Below are positions 1 through 11,610 of a DNA stretch of 64,000 bases, piece by piece (within the stretch, counting starts at the first letter, position 1; each line of letters begins with the position of its first letter). The stretch is from Dillenia suffruticosa (lineage: Eukaryota > Streptophyta > Magnoliopsida > Dilleniales > Dilleniaceae). The position numbers and the translations under genes are program-made. The notes under the pieces are model-generated. The model saw nothing but the letters and a program-made list of their open reading frames with translations, was not told the DNA's origin and did no database searches. The stretch is taken from positions 3,151,609 to 3,215,608 of the forward strand of contig JAVTVX010000009.1 in assembly GCA_033439265.1 (NCBI GenBank), written 5' to 3'.

Positions 1-1018
1 TAGTGAAATTATTCTCTGGGGGCTTAAAGATAATCAGTCTGTCTCAACCATCCAATAAAGTAGAAAAAAAAAAAAAAAAAAAAGGAAACTTCAAAAGCAA
101 GAGAAAACTGTGATAAACCACAAATAGCCAGAAGAAACTTGGCAAAAGCATAATCTTCATGGTACTTTCAATGATAATTAGTAACAATGGAAACTTCTTC
201 CAAGCAAGGTATTAATAACGTTACAGCAATAATACTTGCATAATAGAGGAAAGTCAACAACATCAGGAGACAACTAGTATATAATTGTGTCAATGAGATT
301 TTAAGAATGAACTCTTGCCAGTAAAAGCTGCCACTCAGAACAACCTGCAGCATTTACTAATTCAATGATGTTATCTTAAATCCATTTTATGCAATAGCTC
401 TATATCAACATTTTCTTACATATGTGCACCAAATGTAATCCTACTACACAGCTATAGTTAGTAGATATTCCAGATAATGTGCAGCAACTGCACTATACCT
501 TAACGAACCAATAAGTAGATAAAAGTGATGTGGTGCTGCTTATTGAGCAATTCTATGTCAACAGTTACATTAGCAATCACAACCATTCTGCGCAAGTACA
601 AATAAAGCAGCAGTTTAGATAGAAAGTTTAACCTGAGAGTATTTTGATAGCATTCCAATGAAGCACCACAAATATATAAATAATAGAAAGTGAGAAATTA
701 TTTCACTTCATCCATCAAAAGATTCAAAAATATGGATGAAGAAGATAAAGTAAACACATTGTAAATGACCTCATGTATTAAATTTTCTATACCACCTTAT
801 GTATTCACATACCAACATGAGTTCTCTACATAACCACATGCACCATACAGCTATGAACCAAACTCATAGAAGAACTAGCTCAATTCCCGGGTGCATCAAA
901 ACCATAACACTGTACCCACATATACCCCTATGAAAATTAAAAGTTCTAAAAGTAACAGAACACCCAAGACACACAAGAAAAGAGTCCCAACATACACTAC
1001 TGAAGTAAAACAGATCCT
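1..1018. other. non-coding, 3' flank of the RING gene
   Basis: AT-rich sequence downstream of the minus-strand RING gene. No ORF has a recognisable domain or codon pattern. There is a run of about 20 A at 66-84. The part next to 1018 is presumably 3' UTR of the RING gene. Confidence 0.5.
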
Positions 1019-2208
1019 TTAAGACCTTGTGATCAAGCTACAAGAACGAGCCAGCCGAAACATGATGTTGCCACTCCCATTACCTCCATCTGAACCTGCA
1101 TTACCATCAATAGGTGCATACGGCTTTCTGCATCCAGGACAGCGGCCATCTTCCTCAAGAATCCGCTTGTGGCAGAAAAGACAGAGCCGGAACCCACACA
1201 AACATGGGAGGAAACTCGTGTCCGTCAAATCCAAATCCTCATAGCAAATGGGACACGACGACGGAGCACTAAAAGCAGCCCATGGAACAACTCCTACTCC
1301 TCCACCACATCGCCGGTCTGCATTCATTGGAAAACTATTCTGCTTTGACAAATTCGGAAGACTCTGAGGTCGAAAAACATCATCCGGACTCCATGCTCTC
1401 GTACCCCTCTGCCCAACCCCCAAATTCCCCTGCTTCGGAATCTCAACCCCCAAACCCTCTCCGTTTTCCAATTCAGGCAAAGGAACAGTCTTATCCACCA
1501 CAACTTCACGTTGTTCCATATGAGGTTTGCGCTGTGGCTGTTTATCGTCGGCTGCCAATGCATCCGCAACGGCCTCCCAATCATCCAAGCACCCATCATC
1601 TTCCTCATCCTCCTCAGTAATGCTTCCGGAACAACACCCACCGCTGCTGCTAGCACTGCTACTGCTACTACTTCCCTGATAATTCTTCCTCGAGTCGCTA
1701 TTTCCCAACAAACAACTGGTCGGACTATTGGTAGGCGACAACTCTGAATCGCTATCATGCTGAATCATAATAGATCCATTGCTATTCTCATTCTCCTCTC
1801 TCCTCCTCTCCCTCGTCTCCAAATTACGGCTATTACGCTCATTAACCCCATTCATCTCCTCTTTTCCTCCTTTGTTTTTCACTATATATAATAAATAAAA
1901 CCCCAATAATCAATTCAAAGCAAAAACCCTAACTTTAAAAAAGAGATATAAATCTCAAACAAAAAATAAAAAACAAATATGCATCAAGAAAAAAATTACC
2001 TTGAGAAAGCCATTGCTCGCGACGAGCATCCAGTTTACACTGCTTCAATTTCGCCGACCTATTCGCCTGAAATAAAAAATTCAACCAATTTTAGAGAGAG
2101 AAAGACAGAGAGGAGGGAAAGAGAGAGAGAGAGAGTTACTCTCTTCTTCTTGTTGAAATCTTTAGCGGCAGCAGGAATTGAAGCGTTCATGATCGAATCA
2201 GAATCCAT
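1019..2208 (-). CDS. NOT4-like C4C4 RING-finger protein, three exons
   Basis: Exons on the minus strand are 2208-2140, 2066-2000 and 1881-1019, giving 332 residues. Donors (GTAACT, GTAATT) and acceptors (TTTCAG, TATATAG) are canonical and the junctions keep frame. The start is the first ATG of a conserved-looking basic N terminus (MDSDSIMN...), followed across the junctions by RSAKLKQCKLDARREQWLSQ, a motif I recall from plant RING/U-box proteins. The middle is Ser/Glu-rich and low in complexity, with an acidic stretch. A RING lies at about residues 255-300: CPIC, then CLC, then CLFC, then CPGC-RKPY. This C4C4 spacing is like the RING of CNOT4, but no RRM follows. It is probably an E3 ubiquitin ligase, by family inference. 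The substrate is unknown. Confidence 0.87.
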
Positions 2209-2389
2209 GACTTCCTGGCGATGAATTTCAAACAAAACCCTAATTTCCCTTTTTTTTTCAAAAATACCGTAGAGAGAGAAAGAGAGAGATTGAATGGATA
2301 ACGGAAACTCCTCTGGTCCGCCCGCTCGCTCTAGCTCGATCGATATGCCCCTGGTGTGTCAGACTGGAAAAGGATTCTCGATCTTCCCT

Positions 2390-2400
2390 CTATATATAGG
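2390..2400 (-). promoter_or_regulatory. TATA box of the RING gene
   Basis: The minus strand reads CCTATATATAG about 185 bp upstream of the RING start codon. That allows a 5' UTR of roughly 150 nt containing a GA-rich leader (2265-2292) and a telo-box-like AAACCCTAA (about 2235). Position and consensus fit a core promoter. No experimental evidence is available. Confidence 0.5.
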
Positions 2401-2419
2401 AGCTCAGTTACGATTATAC

Positions 2420-4570
2420 CCCTAGATATTTTGAGAAATTGCGTGCCGACCAAGAGTATGAACCAATCATTTTTAATAAAACCTGGGGTGAACGTGGTAA
2501 AATGATGCAACCATGAGAAGGACGACGTCGTTTGGAGGTTTTTCCTATTTTTCATTTTCTCATTTTTTTTAATTTCCTTGTTTTTCTTTTCTTTTTCTTT
2601 TTCTTTTTTTTTTTTGCCTTGATGTGCAACTATCCGTTTTGGTGCGAGTGTTGAGGTCGTGATTAACTAGCATTTAGTATGGACCATAAATGAATTATAA
2701 TAAATTGTGGGACCCGATAAGGCATATAAATTTATTTATTTTAATTTAATTGGGAAAAATATTCTTTGCATATGAATTAATATTATTCCTCCGTTTTTTA
2801 AAGTGACTGATCATTATTTACTATCATATTCTGATTAATTTAATTCAAAATATGGTTAGACTCTTTATGAGTGGACATTTTTCAGTATAATCTTTTTCAT
2901 TTCATTAGATGTATTTTGAGGATTAATACTCCTTATTTCAATTTACTCTAAATTATGTAAGGGAAGGTGATATTTGGTTTAAAGTATGCAAGAAAAGGGT
3001 CGAGACATCGAAAATAATATAAAATACAAAAAAGTAGGATAAAAATTTTAAAAATACATAAAGGTAAAATGAAAAAAAGAAAATTTGAAATACAAAAATT
3101 TAATTTATTTTTATTGAGAAAACAGATGTTTTCACAAACAAAACATAATGTGATATAAAATATCAAAAATAATATAAAATATAAAATATAGGATAGAAAT
3201 TTTAAAAATTCATAAACGTAAAATTTAAAAATAATTAAAATTTTGAGATACCGAAATTTAACTCATTTTTATTTAGAAGATAGATTAATTTTTTTATTTT
3301 ATTTACATTTTTCGTAAATAAAACATAACGTTTTGGTCCTAATTTAAAGAACACGTGTTTTCATATATAAATCTATATATTTAGCGGATTTAACGATAGA
3401 ATATTAAACTTTCATAACCCAAATTTCGAATTGAGTATTCAGAGTAAAAAAATAAATGGTGGGAAAACTAATCCCTAAATTAGAATTCACAATTAATTGA
3501 ATCGAATTAATCAATTTTTTAAATACATATAGTCAAGTATCAAATATATATATTAATTATACATCGACACTAGGAGGTATTTGTAGATACTTTTTTTGAT
3601 TTTTTTCTCAACTTATTTATATATACCTATTTTTATATTTTTGATGAAATTATTAATTGAAATGGGTGATACAATTCTAAATTCCCGAACAGATTAAAAA
3701 AATTATCATATTGAATAATTTTTTAAATTATATAAATTTAAGGAGAATATATTTATCAAGTTTATGGTTGAACATATGTTGGGGTTAATATAAAAATTAT
3801 TAATTTAAGAAAAGTGATATTTAATATTTACAAAGAAGGAAGAAGCTATTTGTTCAGGTGGAGTTTGGAGCCCTCGTGGCGTTCAAGCTGTTAGCTCCCC
3901 AAACAGACCAAAAAGGATAAAAGTAGCATTTCCTTTTCGAAAAAGGTCGAATTTGTTATTTCATTATTATTTAGGATACCTTACGATGTATAGAACCTTC
4001 GAGAAAGGAGCTTGTCCTTTTGCAGATTGAGACTCAAATCTTATATGGACCCCACCCGGGACTTAACTTTTATTTAAATAGCATAAAGTTATAGTTTAAT
4101 TATTATTACTACTTTTTTTGCCCTCCGGAATGTTATATATGGCCCCAAACCAAACAATATATATATAACGGTAGGATGTCAAAATATAAATTAACGGAGA
4201 GTCGATTTAATAAAATGAAATATTAGATTTTTTAATTAAATTTTGAGTTTAAAATTTAGATATAAAAAAAATTATATTATGAGAGTTTTATTCTTTAAAT
4301 AAGAGTTTTATAAATATTCAAATCGGATTAATAAAAATTGATTTCAGATACCAATTATGAAAAAGAAAAAATGAAAGGTTGGAATATAAGATTTAAACCA
4401 CTTTCTCTTCCCCAATACCCATTTTCCCCAAAAAAAAGACTCGTGCTAGCAAAATTGAAAAGGTAATTCGAGCTTTAATAAACAAGAGAGACACTTCTTT
4501 TTTTTTTTTTTTTCAATTATGCTACCAAACACCTATGAAGAAGATTTTCTCATTTAACTATATTTTTTTT
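2420..4570. other. gene-free AT-rich intergenic DNA
   Basis: No coding potential found. The stretch 2940-3320 contains two diverged copies of one segment: 'gtaggataaaaattttaaaaat' near 3033 and 'ataggatagaaattttaaaaat' near 3190, each followed by A-rich sequence. This suggests an old local duplication of about 150 bp. The remainder is AT-rich filler. Confidence 0.5.
4195..4370 (+). repeat. SINE-like dispersed repeat, family 1 (copy at 4.2 kb)
   Basis: Contains in order the shared blocks of the family: 'aaatattagattttttaa', 'ttgagtttaaaattta', 'aaaaaaaattatatta', 'gagagtttta', 'ataaatattcaaatcggatt', then an A-rich end. The same blocks occur in the same order near 24.4, 43.6 and 53.8 kb. No protein is encoded. 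It is probably a decayed short retroposon, by inference. Confidence 0.45.
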
Positions 4571-4593
4571 GGGGGGGGGGGGGGGCGGGGGGG
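4571..4593 (+). repeat. poly-G run
   Basis: Fifteen G, one C, then seven G, directly after a T run. It could form a G-quadruplex. Homopolymers of this kind are also hard to sequence, so the exact length may be unreliable. Confidence 0.8.
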
Positions 4594-4689
4594 TTTGTGC
4601 CCTACAACACTAGCTCATGGTAGTTACGTGACCCCTAATTCTTTCTATACCAACGTTGTCTTCTCTTAGGAATTAAAGAAATAGATGGG

Positions 4690-5145
4690 GAGGCTTACTT
4701 ACTTCAATCACCCCGGCAGCGTTTGCTTGACCCCAAGGACATAAGGTAGTCGGTACAGAAATTTGCCTGTCTCTATAGATGTGAGATTAACCATCCTTAC
4801 ATTCTGAAGATCCATAGTCACGTTGCACTCCTAAAGGATGTGGCATGGCAAGTGGTTATCCGCGGCAGACTCCTCCAGTAATCTCCTCAGCACAGCAGAG
4901 TCTGTCTCTACTTCTAGATTGCTAATCCCTTTTCTTTTGGCCATTTAAAGTCCTTCTCTCATACCTCAAAGCTCTGTCGTCAAAACGGGAACTTTTGTTA
5001 TGTTCAGCATGAAGCCCACTACCTAATCTCCTATGCAGTTTCTGACAATACCCCAGCACTTCCTTGTCCTGTGCTTTAAGAAACTACACCATTCAGTGTT
5101 CAGCTTCATCTTCCCTTCCTTTGGATGGTGCCATTTAATCCTCCT
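4690..5145 (-). pseudogene. degenerate LINE RNase H domain
   Basis: Minus-strand conceptual translation gives, in one frame with stops, WHHPKEGKMKLNTE, then VVGFMLNITKVPVLTTEL-GMREGL, then GISNLEVETDSAVLRRLLEE, then DNHLPCHIL. A weakened version of the terminal HxYRE...AD motif follows. Order and wording match the RNase H domain at the C terminus of plant L1-type LINE polyproteins (W-P-G-KLNTDGA ... AELWALREGL ... VEVDS). Several stop codons and the altered catalytic region show it is dead. No reverse transcriptase is present upstream, so it is a 5'-truncated copy or a fragment. Confidence 0.7.
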
Positions 5146-5800
5146 CTCCTCTCTACCCTTTCCACTTGCTCTTTCTTCCATGCAAGGGCAGCCTCTTTCG
5201 ACAATCTTAGAGACAAAGTAATAAATTCTTTGTTAATCAGAAAGGTGATGGGTTTGGACTTATTCGGAGTTTCCGTGCCGGAGGTTCTGGTTTTTATTGT
5301 TGTTGGGCCCAATCCCTCTTCCACCACAAAAGGGACACAATAATTCTTGGAATGATGGTATATTTTTCTTTTGGTGTTTCTCGTAAGAATATTCGATAAC
5401 CAATTTATTAATCATGCTAATCTAATTCAAGCAAACTATCAAATCCATTAAAAGATGAATTCTCTCAATATTTATTTTTTTTATTCACAAAATTCGAATA
5501 TAAGAATTTGATCAAAATAATTCAAAATACTTATCACTAAACTAACGAAATATCGATAATGATAGAATATTACACTTCTCTTCTCACTATAGGTACCATA
5601 GACAATATATTATTATTGATTTGATTTTGATATATATTTGATTTTTTTATTTTTTATTTTTATATTTGTAATAATTTTTCTATATTTATAACAAATAATT
5701 TTCTATATAAATTTAATTTATTGTAATAATTCAATGAAATAATAGAATATTTGATTTATTATTATATTGCTTCCGATGTTTCTAACATGGCGTTGGAGTT

Positions 5801-5809
5801 ATGTTTCTA
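5801..5809 (+). repeat. 9-bp target duplication of element A, left
   Basis: ATGTTTCTA, repeated exactly at 6191-6199 on the other side of element A. Nine base pairs is the usual Mutator-like target duplication. Confidence 0.8.
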
Positions 5810-6190
5810 GTGTTTTGTTCGGAACTAACCTAAAAAAAAATTTAAAACAATACCGTTCAAAAAATATTTTCAAATCTAATACACACATGTTGTGATTTGA
5901 AATCACGACATGTACTGTTCATTGAATAGTATCATGAATAGTATATGTCGTGATTTCAAATCACAACACATACAGTACATATTGTGATTTGATGTCACGA
6001 TATGAAACCATAATAAATAGTATCATGTCGTGATTTCAAATCACGACATGTATTATTCATGATACTATTTAATGAATAGTACATGTCGTGACTTGAAATC
6101 ATAATACATGGATATTAAATTTAGAAATATTTTTTAAACGATATTATTTTAAATTTTTTAAAAAAATAATATTATATCCGTATAAAACTC
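5810..6190. mobile_element. foldback Mutator-like MITE, element A (381 bp)
   Basis: Flanked by perfect 9-bp duplications (ATGTTTCTA). The ends are inverted: the left end reads GTGTTTTGTTCGG and the right end, reversed, GAGTTTTATACGG. Both continue into AAAAATTTAAAA-AATA-CGTT-AAAAAATATTT, giving a roughly 70-bp imperfect terminal inverted repeat. The centre holds about five odd palindromes of the form GTCGTGATTT-n-AAATCACGAC. The one at 6024-6050 is perfect, with 13-bp arms and one central base. These are joined by spacers that also pair with one another (ATGAATAGTATCATG). There is no coding capacity, so it is non-autonomous. Assignment to Mutator-like elements rests on duplication length and long inverted ends. 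Confidence 0.78.
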
Positions 6191-6199
6191 ATGTTTCTA
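6191..6199 (+). repeat. 9-bp target duplication of element A, right
   Basis: ATGTTTCTA, identical to the copy at 5801-5809. Confidence 0.8.
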
Positions 6200-9100
6200 T
6201 TGTCTAATATGATATCAAGTTCACGTTCATTTATCTTTTATATTAATATTATTTTATACTTCTAACATTTCCTATTTACTGATAAAAGTTAGTGTTAAGA
6301 CTTTTAAAGTGGTAGAGGAAATTACAAGTTTACCTATAATTATGAGGAAATAATTATATTTGACAAAATATTTTTGAGATAATTCTAATTATAATATTAA
6401 AAAGTGAAAAAAATTAATTTCAAGATTTAAAAACAAATATTTTCGGTACTACTGGTTCTACTCAGAGCGCGATGCCGACATGGCCTAATCATTTTTTCCA
6501 ACTTTAATGACATTTTTTTTTTCTTTCAATTTTAACTTCTTTTTCTCCCAGAATCAACTTCCATGACCATACCCTACTACAGAAAAATCATTGGGTCCAC
6601 AAACTCAGGTATATTTCTTCTTGGTTCGTCGGAATGAAATTTGTCTCGAATGTTTTTGTAATAGTGGGTTTATTGTGGTTCTGGAAATGGAGGGTCATGG
6701 AAGATGGTGGTCATAATTGACGATTACAAGGGGGGCAATGGCAGGAGAAGATAGTGATTGTCCCGAGCTTCTAATTCTCTTCGTCACCACATTTTTGCAT
6801 TTTTGAAGAACAACCCCGCGAGTCTAAAAGAGAGAGAAATCAAACAAGAGAAGAGAGGTTCAACGATCAAGAGTCTCGCCGCCCCATCATCGTCGTTGAC
6901 AAGCCACTGCCAATCTTGGATTCAATCCTTCATCATCCGCATCACCATCATTGTCTTAAGCTGAGAAAAGATAGAGTAAGACAAAGACAGGGTTCATCTG
7001 TTCTTTTCGCCTTCCCTGGGTGCATGCGTTGGCGAGCTTGGGATACTAAAGGATATGAGATTCGTAGCAGATGTTTCAATGTCTCGGTGTTTCAACCTAA
7101 GTGCTGAAGTCCATTACCACGCACAACATGCTCAAGAAGAGGAAAGTTGAGCGAGAAGTTTTGGGCAACTTCACCACTCACATCAAGCTACTTCAGAACG
7201 AGGGACTTGGGTGATTTAATGCTAGATAAGCCACGGTTTGGAATTCTCTCTAATAGGGTAAAAGATTCATGTGGAAACTTGTAGGGCTTATCGAACGCAG
7301 GGCAGCCTTTTTTACCAGCCTGATCAAGTGCATGAGTGATTCCATTTGTCTGCATGATGCTTGTGATCTATTTTAAGAATGAAGCAGACTTTGAACTCAC
7401 CCAAAGTACCACCTGATCATGTGACTGCGTGGCTTGATTAAACCAATATACATAGGTAGGCATTTGTGCCAGCAATGACTCATGGAGCTCAAAAGCTATA
7501 CGTTCGCTGTTGGTGGTCATGAACACTAAACTTGGTGCTGTACGTCCATGAGTACCTCCACCCATGATTGTCCCTGCCGCTTCTCCTTGTCCTCCTTTGG
7601 GCCAACCTGTTCACAACTGCTAAGCCTTGGTTATTGGGTGGATCTGAGTATGGGCCGGCAACTGTTTTGGCAGACTAGGCTCAGATCCTGGCTCGGCTGG
7701 GCTTAGAATTGGAAGTATGGCCCAACTTAATAGATTGGGCGGGTTTGGACGGCTAAGCCTGAACTCTAGCTAGGCGGGGTACAACCCTGGAAGTGTGTGG
7801 ATATGCTCTGTCGGCCTTGGCCCAACCTTACCCATTAAATGTTCAGTTCACCTCTGGTATTTAGGAACAAGCAAGCTGCTGTTTGAGCCGAAGAAATTCT
7901 GGGTCGCACGTCGCCTAATAAAATGTCTTGGCTAAGTTGCAAATTCCGGTCCATACCATTAGTCCATTCCCATGATTAAACCTTTTGTCAGCTTCAAGAA
8001 AACAAAAATATCCAGCTTCCAATGCAAATAGAGATTTGTTTGCTTTAAGATAAAAGAGTGCAGGTACGTGGTTAATGATATGGGAACAAAGTAACAACAT
8101 TAGTACCATAAAAAAAAAAAATTAACAACACCTGATTCAGTTACAACAGTTTTAAATTCTCTTAATTAAATTATCAATTTTAAATCTTAAAAATGATAAA
8201 AATAGATATAAGAAAGATCATTTCTTAATGGGTCCGATAATTAAATTGAGTCAGATTATTCAAATTCAATAAATTGATTATCAGATCTGAAGTGATACGA
8301 GGAAAAAAAAAGAGAGACCCAAAAAAGACAAAATTGGTCAAAAGAAGATGCATTTTTAGATGAATAAAAATGTGACAATATAAATGCTTAATTGAGACTC
8401 TAAAATGTCATGTCTCAATTAGTTCACCTCTCCATATCTGACCCAACAGCACAGCTGACCCTCCTAATCTGACACAGACCCAGGCTTATGTTTGATCTCG
8501 CGCGCGCGGACACAATCAACCATCGAGTCATTTGCCCAAATTTTGATCATTTTTGCGATCAAAATTGTGAGAAGTGGCAAAAAATTTTGGGGTCTCTAAT
8601 CAACTTCATGTACTATACTTCTTCCGGCATAGCCCAAAACTTTATGAAATTACTTTTAATTTCATTAAACCCATCATCATCTAGGTCAAATTATCCCACA
8701 CCAGCGTCACCTTACCAGCAGCAAAAAAATAAAAGCATTATTTTACCTTACCTTATAATAAGAGAAATTGCTTCCCAATATATCATAATTTGTTTTAAAT
8801 AATTAAGCAAAGGGGGACGAAAATTAAAAATCAATTTTTAAAAAATAAAAATATTGATCGTCACAAATTTTGTTTCATACTGGATTCTCAGTAATAATAT
8901 ATAACTTGTAATTTTTTGAAAATTTTAAAAATTTATAATTAATACATTTATAATTACCATTTTGAAGTTAAATTTGTATTTTATAATAAATGTGGTTTAG
9001 TTAAAAAAAAACTATTTTCTTTTTCGAGCAATCCAAACGGGAAGAAGGAACAATGAATAAGAAATGATAATTTCATTTATCTTATCCTTCAAAATTCAAA

Positions 9101-11000
9101 TATTTATACTTAAGGAAATAACATTTTTTTTTTCATTTAGAAACTCTAAGAACAATAAAATAAGGAAGATATATTTAAAGCACTGTGTTCATAATGGATC
9201 CAGGGTGTGGGGTGCTCCATAGTTTTGGTAGATCTATTGATGTTGAGATTCATATCATGATGAAGACAAAGAAGTTAAGGGGGCAAGACATTCTCCCTTG
9301 AAATTTTCAAAATATTATTATATTTTTACAAATTATAATTTTCGTCCTTTTTAAAAAATACAATCTTAAATATATTTTATATATCATTTTTTATATAAAT
9401 TTCTAATTTTATATGATACTAACATACAATATCAACTAATAAAATATCAATACTTAATTGATTCAGTGGTTAGACACCGATATAGAGAAAACAAACGTTA
9501 AGAGAGTTTTATCATTTAAGAGTTTAAACTAAATTTAATTAGATTTAAAATAATTACCGAATATCGATAGTTTATCCCCAAAAAAAAGATGATGAAAGAA
9601 TAAATGGTTTAGGGTTTTGGATTAATCCTTGAAATTAAAAAAAAAATTATTGTAACTTTAAAGATTATAACTCTTGTCTATAATGAGTGTGACAATCTAA
9701 AATACCTTCCATACATTGTTCTTCGTATAAATTTTTAATTTCTCTGGACTACACTACGAAAGTGTTCTTGGAGAAATAATGTATGATTAATCATCAAACA
9801 CCAAGAGATGAAGCCAAACAAAAATATGATTACCCTCTTCCTTGCATGTGGAATTATGAGGGTGTTTTGAATGATACTACCTAACCATGATACACAAAGC
9901 ATTATATGTATATTGGGACTCTAGGGTCCACCCCTTCGCTAACCCCATGGTCCTAGTGTCCCAAAAGGGTGGAAAAATCTGTCTCATCGCTTTTCTTTTG
10001 TTCCAAGTTACCCCATCAAAGGAGAAAGTGAAAAAAATGAAGAAACCCCAAATTGAGATTGCTTTTGATAGTTTTGTACAAGGTTCACTTGATTGGAACA
10101 TTTTCTTTGTAAAGGTAAGTCTCCTGTTTTTAAGTGGTATAGCTCACAAGTTTAGGAAGCACCTTGATGTGGCAAAGAGCAATGACATGACATTGCTTCA
10201 TAAGTTTAGTCTACTCAAATTTTGTTTAATGAATTTTTTATAAAAATAATTTATGATATTATTTACTATTTATTATAAAAAAATTACTGATGAAGTGATA
10301 GAATGCTCCTAAATAAATATTTTAAGTATAAATAACGGAATATCATTAAAATCAATCGGTTGTTTATTAGTATCGTAAAACTACAATTTTTTTTTTATGA
10401 AATTTGAATCCCAATTCATGGAGTTAGGGAAGGAATTGTGAATACTAAGTTATTCTCTTGGGGCTTATTTTGATACAATTACACCCTTAGAAACATTTAA
10501 GGTATTTTCCCTCTTTTATGATTCCCAATTTTTAGTTTTGAAGAAAACATTTATGAGCTAGGAAAATTATGACAAGCCGACCTAAAGAATGTCTTTTGGT
10601 AAGACATTCATCTTGTTCTTACATTCCTTAATCATCTATTGTCACTATTTCTGTGTCTAGTAGTCTTCTCATGGATCTAGATTCATGTGCTGTGACTTGC
10701 TAAGGGTATGCACATGGATTGATGGAGCTAAATTATTGGTCTTGAGACGAGAGAGAGAGAGAGAGAGTTGTTATTCACTCCATGTGACAGTGCACCCTTT
10801 GGTGGGGCAGCATTATAGAAGGGGCCTATGCCTCTCAGTCAACCAACAAGACACTCTCCCTGTCCAAAATTTAACTTGAGATCCCTTAAGACTGACTTAA
10901 AGTGCATCCGGCATCCTTTCCTATACCATCAAAGGCAAAAGGGGTCCTCGTGAAAATGAAACCCAACCACACCCAAATTCAACATCATGATTTCTCTCAC
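6200..11000. other. long gene-poor intergenic region
   Basis: No ORF here could be tied to a protein family. The largest are 6758-6964, 7368-7565 (-), 8488-8802 and 9887-10243. All are short and lack domain motifs, splice partners and convincing codon structure. A less AT-rich patch at 6700-7900, containing 'ttgggcc' and 'ggcccaac' words, may be an old gene or transposon remnant. A possible family-1 SINE-like copy lies near 9462-9575 (tRNA-like 'gattcagtggttagacaccg' head). A (GA)n tract is at 10750-10768. Confidence 0.4.
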
Positions 11001-11021
11001 TTCTCCGGTCTACTGGTGATT

Positions 11022-11088
11022 GTTTTCTCTCTCCATAAGTTTTCACACTTGGGGTTGAATCAACATCAAACTTATGGAGAGAGAAAAC
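11022..11088. repeat. perfect 21-bp inverted repeat with 25-nt loop
   Basis: Arms 11022-11042 and 11068-11088 are exact reverse complements (AAACTTATGGAGAGAGAAAAC on the right arm). The stem does not extend beyond 21 bp on either side. Either strand transcribed would form a short hairpin. It matches no conserved plant miRNA that I remember, and a typical plant miRNA precursor has a longer, imperfect stem. It may be an isolated hairpin, an operator-like palindrome or a remnant of a small element. Confidence 0.75.
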
Positions 11089-11454
11089 TTATAGAATCGT
11101 TATGTGAGAGGCATCACAATACTTTTGAAGAATTTCACCAAACACTACTCCATTTTCCTTTCACTTCCTTTTCTTTTGTTTCTTCTCTAAATCATTGCCC
11201 CTCAACACACTTACCATCTTTTTCCGTATGGTTAAAGGTAGTTAGGTAGGCAGGGAGGTTAACAACTCCAAACACTATGATTAAGTGCTTTAACCCCCCC
11301 AAACTCTACATGCCCTTTCTTAATCATCACAATGCCCGATATGCCTGCCTTGGAAGAGATCTCTGAGGATGTGCCCTCTCTCTCTAATTGTTGTAAATAA
11401 TAATTTTCTTTAAAAAAAATTATGTATTGCTTAAGCATTTAGGTATGATCAATT

Positions 11455-11610
11455 AAGAACTAGTCTAATGGGATAAGATATTAAACTTATTTACTGATTT
11501 GAAACTTGAGAATAGAAAAAATTATGTTGAGAAAATCATCTCCTAAATAACATTCCGTACATGTTTAAAATAGATCAGTCAGAGTATAATTTCGACTACT
11601 GATAGTAGGT
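11455..11610 (+). repeat. SINE-like dispersed repeat, family 1 (copy at 11.5 kb)
   Basis: Contains 'aagatattaaact', 'ttgaaacttgagaatagaaa', 'aaattatgttgagaaaat' and 'ctactgatag', followed by a (TAAA)n tail at about 11611-11633. Block order agrees with the copies near 4.2, 24.4 and 43.6 kb. The A-rich tail supports a retroposon. Strongly decayed. Confidence 0.35.

Noticed and set aside
1029..1758. ORFs on the plus strand and in a second minus frame
   Set aside because: Shadows of the RING gene, which is supported by its domain and splice sites.
5885..6110. CRISPR-like array of regular palindromes
   Set aside because: This is a plant genome. Units are palindromic over their whole length, spacers are not unique, and the array sits inside terminal inverted repeats with a 9-bp target duplication.
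7368..7565. 65-codon minus-strand ORF with a protein-like look
   Set aside because: Could be an old gene or transposon fragment, but no motif or family could be named.
9887..10243. 118-codon ORF
   Set aside because: No domain, no splice context, biased AT-rich composition. Probably chance.
11022..11088. Conserved miRNA gene
   Set aside because: No match to the conserved plant miRNA sequences I remember, and the stem is perfect and only 21 bp. Kept as a hairpin only.
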